DNA of 64,000 bases from Thoreauomyces humboldtii. Its lineage: Eukaryota > Chytridiomycota > Chytridiomycetes > Spizellomycetales > Powellomycetaceae. The stretch covers positions 38,068-102,067 of the forward strand of contig JADGJA010000004.1 in NCBI GenBank assembly GCA_027596035.1, written 5' to 3'. The notes beneath the pieces are model-generated. The model did no database searches and was not told where the DNA came from. It worked only from the letters and a program-made list of their open reading frames with translations. Each line of letters starts with the position of its first letter. Positions within the stretch are counted from its first letter, which is position 1. Made by a program: the position numbers and the translations under genes. This document shows positions 1 to 9,316 of this stretch, piece by piece.

Positions 1-739
<739 letters not shown>

Positions 740-1195
740 AGCTCCAGCCCTCTGCCTTCCCAATGCAATGGTCAAAGGATGCTCAGATCGTCGTATATCA
801 TGGACTTAGCCGAGCCCGAAGGGCAGCAATGGGCGTGGCACGTGCTTGTATGACCGAGGAGAGAACTCTCTGTAGGTTATCGCTACTTCCGGAACCTCCT
901 TTCGTATAGTTATCTTGCCTTCGAGTCCCCTAGTTATCCTGGAGCGATCGAAGGGTGCAAAAGATGTGCGGGGCAATGCCTGTCGAAGGGGGCAGTTGCG
1001 CGTCGTTCCCCCCAGGACGCTCTGCATGCTCAACCGTCGCGATCGTCTTCCTTACCCCGAATTCCCATCACCCCCACCGCTACACGCAAGGAACACAGCT
1101 CTCCCCCGTCTCTACTCGATAATCCTGACATATACTCCATCTAAGCAGTTGATATTACAGTACACTACAATCGGCCTCTGAAAAAACGCGAAGCA
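740..1195. other. Intergenic region between RPT1 and RPN8
   Basis: These 456 bp hold the RPT1 3' flank and the RPN8 promoter. The last ~100 bp are pyrimidine-rich with no clear TATA box. I see no gene, tRNA or repeat. Confidence 0.6.
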
Positions 1196-2394
1196 ATGCC
1201 GTCTGCAACAGCCAAGAGCGTGGTAGTACATCCTCTGGTCCTCCTCTCCGTCGTCGACCACTACAACCGTACCGCGCGAAACACAAAGAAGCGTGTCGTG
1301 GGAGTGCTACTTGGACAGGCGGTTGGGGAACGTGTTAATGTTGCCAACAGCTACGCCGGTCAGTGGGGGCTTGGGCCGCGTGCCAAATGCCGGCAGTGTA
1401 TCGGGAGTTGGAGGAACGACATGAACTGACGAGCGATGCCTTCCGACTCTTCAGTACCGTTCGAGGAAGATGAGAAGGATCCGTCCATCTGGTTCCTTGA
1501 CCATAACTACCATGAGGCGATGTACGATATGTTCAAGAAAGTGAACGGTATGCGTAGCTGGAATGGGGTCGACTTGCCGCACCCTCTCAGCTTTCTCATG
1601 CGCGCGTTTTGAACTAGCAAAGGAAAAGGTGGTGGGATGGTATCATAGCGGACCCAAGCTGCGGGCATCCGATTTGGAAATCAACGAGCTGTTTAAGCGG
1701 TACATCCCAAACCCAGTCCTGGTCATCATTGACGTCAAACCAAAAGATCTGGGCATCCCGACCGATGCTTACTACGCCGTCGAGGAGATCCACGATGTAA
1801 GGACGAACTATTCTCAACATGGTTGCACCGTTCTCATCCAGAATTTAATTGCAGGATGGTACGGCAACGACCAAGACGTTCAACCACATGCCCTCGCTCA
1901 TCGAAGCCGAGGAGGCCGAAGAGATCGGTGTTGAGCACCTCCTCCGTGATATCAAGGACACGTCGGTTGGAACGCTTTCGACAAAGATCACGGCTCAGCT
2001 CAACTCCTTGAAGGGATTGCAACTGCGTCTCGAGGAGATCCGCGACTACCTCTCCAAAGTCCTCTCCAACGCCTTGCCGGTCAATCATCAGATTCTGTAC
2101 AACCTTCAGGACATGTTCAACCTCCTCCCCAACCTTGCCCTTCCACCCACCGTCAAAGCGTTCGCCGTCAAGACGAACGACGAGCTCCTCGTCCTGTACC
2201 TCTGTTCGCTCGTCCGCGCCGTGATTGCGATGCATGGGCTCATCGAGAACAAAATCACTCTGAGAGACGCGGAACGCAAAGAGGAAGCGGGACCTGCATC
2301 GGATGCCAAGAAGGCCATCGAGAAGGGTGGGGAGAAGGACAAGGAGGCTGTCGAGGGAGACAAGCCCAAAGCGAAGGACGGGGAGAAGAAGTAG
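1196..2394 (+). CDS. RPN8: 26S proteasome lid subunit Rpn8
   Basis: MPN-domain subunit of the 19S lid; it pairs with Rpn11 in the deubiquitinating module but is itself inactive. Exons 1196-1358, 1455-1547, 1618-1796 and 1855-2394 join in frame to 324 residues. The N-terminus carries the MPN fold ([14 protein letters not shown], then VVGVLLGQ), followed by the family blocks [19 protein letters not shown] and NPVLVIIDV. The middle ([20 protein letters not shown], then LRDIKD) is near-invariant in Rpn8/PSMD7. The tail is rich in Lys, Glu and Ala, as in other Rpn8 proteins. It lies head-to-tail behind RPT1. No JAMM zinc ligands are seen, as expected for Rpn8. Confidence 0.95.
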
Positions 2395-2784
2395 ATTCGG
2401 TGGAGCCCATCATGTTCCTCTTTGATCTCACCATCGCAATATGAACCTACATTGAACTCTCGAGCTGCCTGCCAGAGCACGAAGTTTGAGCTGTTGAATT
2501 TCCCATCAAGTGCACAGCCCTCCTGCCAGCTCTCTGCCGACCCCTCTTCCAGCGCGTAAGCCTTTGGTCCAAAAAATATCCAACCTGAAGGAGGACGTTG
2601 TGTGATATCCCGCCCATTCCCCACCTGGAGATCACTCCCGACCTCGCAGCAGCAGCTCGTGATCGTCCTAGCCTTACCCAGTCTGAAACGGCACGTCCAG
2701 TCTTCCAGCGTACCTGCATTCGTCGGCCCCTAGTACAAGTACACAAGAACTGCAGAATCTCTACTCAAACCCGAAAGACCGGAA
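2395..2784. other. Intergenic region between RPN8 and RSM23
   Basis: These 390 bp hold the RPN8 3' flank and the RSM23 promoter. I see no additional gene, TATA box or repeat. Confidence 0.55.
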
Positions 2785-4642
2785 ATGATCTTCTCAGCAG
2801 CTCGCTCTGCGTCGGCAGCACTGAGGCGCTCTGCCTCTACTTCCGCCGGCGGAAGCGTCTCACGCAAAGCTTCCGTTACCGCGATGACATCTCAGCTCCG
2901 ACGCTTCGTGGTGTCACCCCATGCAATGGCAGGGAGTTCTTGGAAGAAGGAGAAGGAAGTGAAGGTGCGCTCGGCATGCAATTGACGGAGCCTTGATGCT
3001 TCCATGGACTGAGATATGTGATCGATCAGGCCCCTCGGAGTGAACTGCCAACTTCCACCGCCAGCTATTCCAGTTCCAAAGCAGCGGTCAAGTGGGCACA
3101 TCCCGAGACCCTTCTCGGAGAGTTTGGACCGGTACGGCGCAGAAGAGCGAATCTTCCCAGCTGTTGATCATCAGCTGATGCTCATCTCGGCCTTGCTCAG
3201 AAAAAAGCTCTGGTGGAGAACCTCGGAGAGGTCCTACGACTTCCAGCCAAAATGCTTGAAGCAGCGACGACGAATCCGAAGGGCCTCTACCCGCTCGCTC
3301 TGGCAAAGGAGGGACTATCATCGTTTATGCTACGACAAGTAACGTTGGACGTTATTGCGGCGGCGGGAAAAGCGGCTAGGGAATCTCACTCGAAGGGTGT
3401 CATTGCGATCGGTGCGAAACATAGTGTCAGAGCCCACTTCTGGGCTGTATGTGCTGAACTCCAATCCCATAGACGGCGTTCGTGGGGTGGGAAAAACTGT
3501 GACCATGCTGCAGACGGTCAGCTACTACGTGAGCGAGGGGTGGATCGTATTTTACCTGCCACAAGGTGCGAAACGGCAACTAGTTGCTGTAGTGTCACAA
3601 AGATTACGGAGCTGATATAGGATTCCTTGCAGTATCACAATGGGTAAACGGTATCGAACCGTTTGAATTCGACCCAAAATCATCCACATACCAACAACCA
3701 GCTGTGGCCGCGAGGATACTTGAGCACTTTGTGAACCTCAATAGCTCCAAAGTACTGGGACAGCTCGTGACGAAGGACGGAAAGAAGGTAGCCGATGTCG
3801 CGCGAGATGGCGCTGAGAACCCGGAGCGCGCACAAACAGCTTTGGATGCTGTGCTGGCAGCGCTGGCTGGAACATCGACGGAAAGGTATTGAGTTTGGTT
3901 ACAAATACCTTTGAAGTATGCCGCAGTTCTAATTTCAACCTTGGTATAGGCCATCCGTCCTCCTCGCCGTTGATCAGGTCAATGCTTTTTACTGCAAAAC
4001 TGCGTATCACAACACCGATAGCCAAGTTATAACAGCCAACCAGCTGGCAGTTGTCAGGTCATTTTCTGACATCCTCAACCAACAAACTAAAATCGTAAGC
4101 TCGTATCGAACAGCTTCACGCTAGAATTGTTCTGACCCGTCCCTGTTGCAGCCCAATTCGGCGGTCATCTGCTCCGTAGATCGAAGCGACACACAGCACA
4201 GCTCTCCACTGATCAACAAGCTCTTCAGCACCACCGAGGCTGCCGAAGTTACGAAACAAACCCCCAACGCGAATCCGCAATTGGAAAAGCGATACCATGA
4301 CCTGGCCGCTGTCGACGAGTTTGGCGTCCTCCTCCCCGAGCGCCTCGCACCAGCGAGCTACGACCTTCTTGCCACCACCGCTTCTGAACTGCTCCCCAAA
4401 ATCTCGCAACTCGTTAAAGTCCAACCGTACAGCCTCTACGAGGTCGCATCTGCGGCTTCTTACTACGTTGATATCGAGGCTTTGGCCACTGGTGAGACTA
4501 GAGACATGATGCTTTCTTCAGTATGTTTTGTTCTGACTCCATCATTATTTCAGCGCAACTCACGCGGGAGTACGTTGAAAAGGAGCTGGTGCTCACGGGA
4601 GGAAACCCGCTCAGGTTGCACAGGCGGTGCTTGTCTCTGTAG
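2785..4642 (+). CDS. RSM23: Mitochondrial small ribosomal subunit protein mS29 (Rsm23/DAP3)
   Basis: GTP-binding protein of the mitochondrial small ribosomal subunit. Eight exons (2785-2964, 3030-3131, 3201-3411, 3473-3565, 3633-3885, 3950-4094, 4152-4491, 4554-4642) join in frame to 470 residues. The N-terminus is Arg/Ser/Ala-rich with almost no acidic residues for ~30 positions, typical of mitochondrial import. The P-loop is DGVRGVGKT (codon 1 of the Asp is split by an intron), followed by the DAP3 blocks VFYLPQVSQWVNG, YQQP and a Walker-B-like LLAVDQVNAF. The end, LTGGNPLRLHRRC, resembles the GGNP..L segment near DAP3 C-termini. The last exon's donor-free run to a TAG at 4640 sets the end. 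Confidence is high for the family and moderate for the exact third intron. Confidence 0.87.
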
Positions 4643-4958
4643 GCAACAATTATCTAAACTATACATAGAGGCGTCGAGGCACCTGTGCGTAAGGGAATCA
4701 GCTTTGTCGGGGAGGCTGCTGTCTCGTACATTCGATAAAAACGGAACGTTCCGGTACACCGGGTGCAAACACGCTACGTAAAGCTGTTGGCTCGAACGAC
4801 TTGCGCCTTCGACGAGACTAGCTGCGCCAGTCAAAGCATGTTTAGTGTTGGAAGGCCTTGGACTTCCATGATGTGATGCAGCAGAAATATATTATGATAT
4901 TGGGGCATTGTAAAAGCATATCACTTTTTGTTCCGAACACAAGCTACCTTGGCCCGAT
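4643..4958. other. Convergent intergenic region containing a Tmc-gene 3' remnant
   Basis: This is the gap between the ends of RSM23 (+) and the kinesin gene (-). It contains the ~99 bp repeat at 4842-4940, described separately. Nothing else is seen. Confidence 0.6.
4842..4940. repeat. Dispersed repeat copy A (matches 9225-9316)
   Basis: The + strand reads AGTGTT, then AAGGCCTTGGACTT, CATGATGTGA, GCAGCAGAAATATAT, GGGGCATTGTAAAAGCATAT and CACTTT, ending TTCCGAACAC. The same blocks occur in the same order and orientation at 9225-9316, with small indels and a few substitutions. In copy B the last ~20 bp are the final codons of the TmcB/C-like gene on the minus strand. Copy A read on the minus strand also encodes an almost identical end (VRNKK-stop versus VRKRK-stop). 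Copy A therefore looks like the 3' remnant of a duplicated Tmc-type gene. Confidence 0.8.
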
Positions 4959-6506
4959 CTAACCCCACCTATCCTGCGGTCTACTACCGCGTATGAACGT
5001 CTCCTGACCATACCACGAAAAGCCATTGACGTCCTCGATGGCCGCCGTTTCTCGTTTGGCGGCGGTTCCGTTGACGGCCTGAAGCACTTTTCGATTCGGA
5101 AGGACGTTCCCCGTTACCTTTACCGTTGGCTTGAAGGCCTCAGCATATCTGAAAGCAACGACAAAAAGGAGACAGTGTGAGGCGCCAAACATTCGATTGG
5201 TAAAAAGGTGATGAGAATGCAGCGTTTCGCACCGAAGGGTATTAAGGGAATGGCTCCAGTCCAGGACGGACGGCGCAACGCACGCAATCAGCACAGCAGC
5301 GCGCTCAGTTGATCCGCCGGACAAACACAGCTGCGGTCTCAGGTATCGCGTCAGGAGACTATCGCGCCACGGCCCCGGTTTGCCGGCAGCGAAAGCCACC
5401 AGACACGCCTTCAAACTCGCCAGCGCCTTGTTATTGTCAATCGTCTCCTTCCTCCGCTCCTTTGAATGCAAAGCCGAATCGGCTGCGCGCTCGGATCCCG
5501 CAAGATCGACCACAGTCACGGTCCATGCGGCTCCTCCGGCCCGCTCTCCACGAACGTGTACGATGCAATGGGACCGAGAGGACGTGTCGTTCTTGGCGGT
5601 TGAGGCAGTAGCGCGTAGGGCCGAGACCTCCGACAACAGGGATGCAAGCTCCGTGGGCGAACTAGCTGTTCGGTTGACGAGGCGGGATGCGGACACACCC
5701 CCTCCAGGACCCAGTCCGCTGGTGCCTTTGTCCAAAAGGTCCTTTGCATTGGATCCCATAATCTCCAACGCGCTGATGGTGACCTTCCCTGACGCGCTAC
5801 CATCAAGCAAGTGCGGGATCATCTGCGAGTAGATTCCAGCAACGGTGTGTGTCTTGCCGGCGCCCGTTTGACCATAACTAAGTGCCCCGAAAGGCGATGA
5901 GAACTGCCCTGGCTGGCCTCCGCAAGGGTTCAGACTACAAGAGGACACTCACGCGAGTAACAGGAGACTCTGGAGCGATCCCTCAATGACCCGAGCTATT
6001 TGCGGCGAGATGCGGTGCTGGTAGATCTCACTGTCGGTGGAGTCCGGCCCGAAGGACGCATCTAAGTGGAATTCGTTGGAAACAAAGGTCGGTCCGGTAA
6101 ATTTCACAATCGGTTGATACAGTCGAGTCTCTTGAAGGTTCAATGCAATATGAGCTTTGATGACATTGGAGCCGGTGGAGGAGCGGCATACCGCTGGCGT
6201 GGACGTCAATAACTCCATAGTGAAGGGCGTCGTTCTCGCGAGGCAGCAGAGGCCGCGTTCGGGCGCAAACTAGCAAACAATCAATTTCCTTTTTGACCAC
6301 TGGCAAAACATGAATCTTGGTTGATATGCGAGACACATCTGTTCGTTCTCTCGCTTCTTTCAAGCGACTGAAGGAACAAAGGTGGTCAGTAGGTGAGGCC
6401 CGACAAGTATGGGGGCGGCGATGGCGATCACTTACGCGGTGTAGGCGGAGCGAAACTTCCCTAGAATGCTTTGGGCCGTCAGCAGCTCTGGTGAAGGACC
6501 GGACAT
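4959..6506 (-). CDS. Kinesin-like motor protein, compact
   Basis: Microtubule motor ATPase. Exons (minus) 6506-6436, 6367-6192, 6154-5953, 5877-5233 and 5148-4959 total 1284 nt and give 427 residues in frame. Motor motifs appear in order: VCARTRPLLPREN (beta1), AYGQTGAGKTHT (P-loop, formed across a 75 nt intron), NDTSSRSH (switch I), VDLAGSER (switch II), NNKALASLKACL and LNTLRYAEAF (neck side, formed across an intron). The protein is almost all motor; only ~60 residues follow and no coiled-coil stalk is visible. The upstream KKEIDCLLVCARTRP and the short length recall kinesin-13, but subfamily is unsure. One intron (6191-6155) would be only 37 nt; it is needed to keep frame. A frameshift there is the alternative. 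Confidence 0.85.
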
Positions 6507-6987
6507 GTTCGCTTGCCGTGTGCATACTGTAAGACGGCAATTGGTAGGGTAGGTTCACTATATACTGTATGCGCTCAGGGTGGGATGCGGGCGTTCGATC
6601 TTCCAGATCCCCTACTGTACACATGTACAGCGGAAAGTGAGCGGACTCGCACAAAATATGTTGCTATCCCACCCCGCCAAAATCTCGCCTGCAGAAAAAC
6701 CACGACTTCTTGTACGAGGCCGTTCACGCTTGGGTTGGTTACACAAGCTGTCTGGCGCCAAGAAGATGGAACACCGGATGGAACAATCCTTTGAATATTC
6801 CTTTCCCAGCTCACCACTGTCTAAACCAGTTTTCGTCTTTCGTCAGTCTTTCGAAAATGACACAGGCGACGAGATCGCTTGTCACCTCTTTGCCTCACCT
6901 GTAACTAACCCTCACCCATCCTTCACGTACAAATGGACTCTCCTAGACTTGCCAATCAAGTTGAATTCAAATTGAAAAGGGGTTATG
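6507..6987. other. Intergenic region, kinesin start to UstYa-like end
   Basis: Both flanking genes are on the minus strand, so these 481 bp hold the kinesin promoter and the 3' flank of the UstYa-like gene. Short open frames here have no recognisable content. Confidence 0.5.
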
Positions 6988-7730
6988 TCAAGCTTGAAAG
7001 GGGAAACTATTCGCAGTATCGTATAGGACAGACCAATCTCGGCATGTATGAGTGATATTAGCGCCGATCGCAGGCACGTAAGGCTCTAGGGTGGAGTCCG
7101 CCCCGCAGAGTATGGCTTGCCGTATGTAGTAAAAGCAGTGGTCTATGTGATCAGGCGTGCTGGAAGTATGGTCTTGATCGTTCCTTGCGTCGCGGTGTGG
7201 ATCCGACTCGCTGCTCTTCGGACCGGAACCCCCATGGTAGGGAAGACCCGCGACGTGCTTGCGAATGGCGTCAAGACAATGGAGCTGGTGGAACATCGAG
7301 ATTCCGTAATGCAAGCTCGTTGGAGGTATGGTGATGAAGCCGCCACCACGGGGGAAGAGCTCCAGCCATTCGGACTCGCGCAGAGGCCCGTGCTTGGCAA
7401 AGGACCCGACGTCTTTGAATGTAAGTGATCTGAGGCGCTCCTCAGAACACTTGTTTCCTAAGCCGCAAAAGAAGCAACATCAATAAAACTGTACGTTTCG
7501 TCTATGTCAATATCACCAACCATACCAAGATTGCCAGCCAGTACAAAGGTGATGAGCATGGTACCCACCAAAATAATGGCAAGGCACGACGCCAGAGTGC
7601 GCGCGACGCTGCTCTTTGTGCCGCTGTGATTGCTCAAGCCTACATTTTGGGCGAGCAAGGCTTCTGTGGACTCCATGAAAGGGGGAGGTGGGGGCGGGAA
7701 AGAGGAAGAGAAAAGACTTCCCATCATCAT
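6988..7730 (-). CDS. UstYa-family (DUF3328) oxidase-like membrane protein
   Basis: UstYa-type proteins are copper-dependent-type oxidases that install cyclising bonds on fungal ribosomal peptides such as ustiloxin, and also act in some mycotoxin pathways. Exons 7730-7495 and 7429-6988 (65 nt intron) give 225 residues. The short cytosolic N-terminus is Pro-rich, followed by one membrane helix (LASCLAIILVGTMLITFVLA). The lumenal domain has PRGGGFITIP, then both diagnostic HxxHC motifs, FHQLHCLDAIR and HIDHCFYYIRQ, and the family block LCGADSTLEPY. Size and layout are standard. The start is the first ATG (7730) of an ATG triplet; the upstream open frame lacks an ATG and runs into the foldback element. 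It is divergent to the repeat-peptide precursor gene at 8806. Role by context: tailoring enzyme for that peptide (inference). Confidence 0.88.
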
Positions 7731-7830
7731 CTTCCGGAGACGACAACAAATGTATATGAAGATATGTGTACTGAGTCGGGCGCGGAAAGTCAGCCGGACC
7801 TGTACGGTCGTATGGACGCCAGCGGCCACT

Positions 7831-8350
7831 GGAAGGAATTCAATGGAATCCAACGCACCCTAACACCAGTGTCGTTTCCGTGAAACCGCATGTGCCTGTC
7901 CGCTAAATTACAGGTTGCATATGGTGCAACGTTTGAGACCGTCCCTTTCCGTCAAATTACTGTACATGTTATACAAGGCGCAACCTGTGGGACCCGTCCC
8001 TTTCCGTCAAATTACAGGTTATACACAAGGCGCACGCGGTAAGTTAGAATGAGGAAAATTCTACAGTCGAGCGTAGAAAGTACAGTAGGTGGACTGTCAC
8101 AAGAAGTTGTGGTCGTGATGCAGGCACGATTTCGGCAGAGTGGTCCTTGTCCCCCTATACTGTTTTTACGCTCGACTGTAGTAGTCCCGAGGCAAGAAAC
8201 TGCGGGATAACCTGTACAGTAATTTGACGGAAAGGGACGGTCTCAAACGTTGCACCTTATGCAACCTGTAATTTAGCGGACAGGCACATGCGGTTTCACG
8301 GAAACGACACTGGTGTTAGGGTGCGTTGAATTCCTTTCCTTGAATTCCTT
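7831..8350. mobile_element. Foldback/MITE-like element with ~120 bp inverted arms
   Basis: The left arm 7851-7970 and the right arm 8209-8328 are inverted copies with only about two mismatches across ~120 bp (for example GCATAT versus GCATAA in the middle). Weaker similarity continues outward through GGAATTCAA blocks to about 7831 and 8350. Inside lie a partial direct copy of the arm (about 7987-8036, sharing CCGTCCCTTTCCGTCAAATT) and a perfect inner 15 bp inverted pair (8062-8076 and 8167-8181). No transposase frame is present, so the element is non-autonomous. No convincing target-site duplication was found. It fills half of the shared upstream region of the UstYa-like gene and the peptide precursor gene. 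Confidence 0.85.
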
Positions 8351-8722
8351 AATTTGCTTCATCGATGTGAGGACCAGCAAGGTGATCAACCTCGAGTGAT
8401 ACAGTACGTACTGGTACGCAAATGGTGGTGCACGGATTGAGAGAGAGGGGGAAAGAGTGGAAAGGGGCGTTGCAAAGAATGGCGGTCAGGGTGTGAATAC
8501 TGTATGACTGTCGGGAAGCAGTCCGGAAACAGCGGGATTAGGAAACACGAACACCCATGCTGCCAAGAAGACTGCAATGCGATAAAACAAATCACGCATT
8601 GAAACAAGACGCCCAAGTGTCTCCATCATTGTCCGCACCCATCAGCTGTGCGACGAGCAACCCGCAACAATTTGGCGTCCGCTACGCTGTTTACAGTCAA
8701 AGGGACTGCACTCTGTCAACTG
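8351..8722. other. Upstream region of the repeat-peptide gene
   Basis: No gene is supported here. A minus-strand open frame at 8386-8616 is low-complexity and lacks conservation cues. The region leads to the TATA box at 8723. Confidence 0.5.
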
Positions 8723-8729
8723 TATAAAA
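8723..8729 (+). promoter_or_regulatory. TATA box of the repeat-peptide precursor gene
   Basis: TATAAAA lies 77 bp upstream of the ATG at 8806, followed by a pyrimidine-rich stretch. A start site ~30 bp downstream would give a ~50 nt leader. This is one of the few clear TATA boxes in the window and fits a strongly or conditionally expressed gene. Confidence 0.6.
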
Positions 8730-8805
8730 TCAGCACAATATACTGATTCCCCAGACCTCCCCAGTTCATCGGTCAACCCGCAACCATTCTTCAAAACAAG
8801 TCAAA

Positions 8806-9214
8806 ATGCTTCTCAGCATCGGTCCTGTGTTCCTCGCTCTCGTTACCGTTTCTGTCGCACTTCCAGCACCTGCCCAAGTCAAAACTCTGGACAAACGCTG
8901 TACGTGACACTCTTTAATGTGACAAACCCTCGCTTCCTGTGTTCATTTTTATAAACAGGCTTTGCACATGAGAATGGCGGCATTTTTACCCACTGGTGCC
9001 CTTTCGACAACAACCCCCCTGTCGAAAGCGATGGGACCGTCAAAGCTCTGGACAAACGCTGTACGTGACACTCTTTATGTAACAAACCCAGCGCTTCGCG
9101 TGTTCATTTTTATAAACAGGCTTCGCACATGAGAATGGCGGCATTTTTACTCACTGGTGCCCTTTCGACAACAACCCCCCTGTCGAAAGCGATGGGACCG
9201 TGCAAGCCGATTAG
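8806..9214 (+). CDS. Secreted Kex2-type repeat-peptide precursor (RiPP-like)
   Basis: Exons 8806-8899, 8959-9060 and 9120-9214 give 95 residues. A signal peptide (MLLSIGPVFLALVTVSVALP) is followed by a short pro-segment ending KTLDKR. Then come two near-identical repeats. Repeat 1 has 34 residues: it starts CFAHENGGIF, continues THWCPFDNN, and ends KALDKR. Repeat 2 is identical over its first 28 residues and ends VQAD-stop. Each repeat follows Lys-Arg, a Kex2 site, and holds two Cys 13 apart plus Trp, His and Phe. Both introns are 59 nt and split the codon of the first Cys in each repeat. The layout matches Kex2-processed precursors of dikaritin RiPPs (UstA type). The divergent UstYa-like gene supports that reading. 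A mating-type peptide pheromone or other secreted signal is the alternative. Confidence 0.85.
8880..9202 (+). repeat. 161 bp tandem duplication (intron plus peptide module)
   Basis: From the KR-coding end of exon 1, a 161 bp unit (spacer end, 59 nt intron, peptide exon) is repeated once directly in tandem. The two introns share length, donor GTACGTGACACTCTTTA, acceptor-side TTCATTTTTATAAACAG and most of the middle. The exons differ at only a few positions. The similarity of introns as well as exons indicates a recent genomic duplication. Confidence 0.9.
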
Positions 9215-9224
9215 TCCCCATACC

Positions 9225-9316
9225 TAGTGTTTAAAGGCCTTGGACTTTCATGATGTGAAGCAGCAGAAATATATCATTGGGGCATTGTAAAAGCATATCA
9301 CTTTCTTTTCCGAACA
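9225..9316. repeat. Dispersed repeat copy B (matches 4842-4940)
   Basis: See the copy at 4842. This copy spans the 3' flanks of the peptide precursor gene (+) and of the TmcB/C-like gene (-), and includes the latter's last codons and stop at 9298. It is probably the intact source. Confidence 0.8.

Noticed and set aside
6513..6975. Plus-strand frames between the kinesin and UstYa-like genes
   Set aside because: No motif and no codon bias like the neighbouring genes; probably promoter and 3' flank.
8386..8616. Minus-strand frame upstream of the peptide gene
   Set aside because: Low-complexity Phe/Pro/Ser content, no conserved motif and no splice partner.
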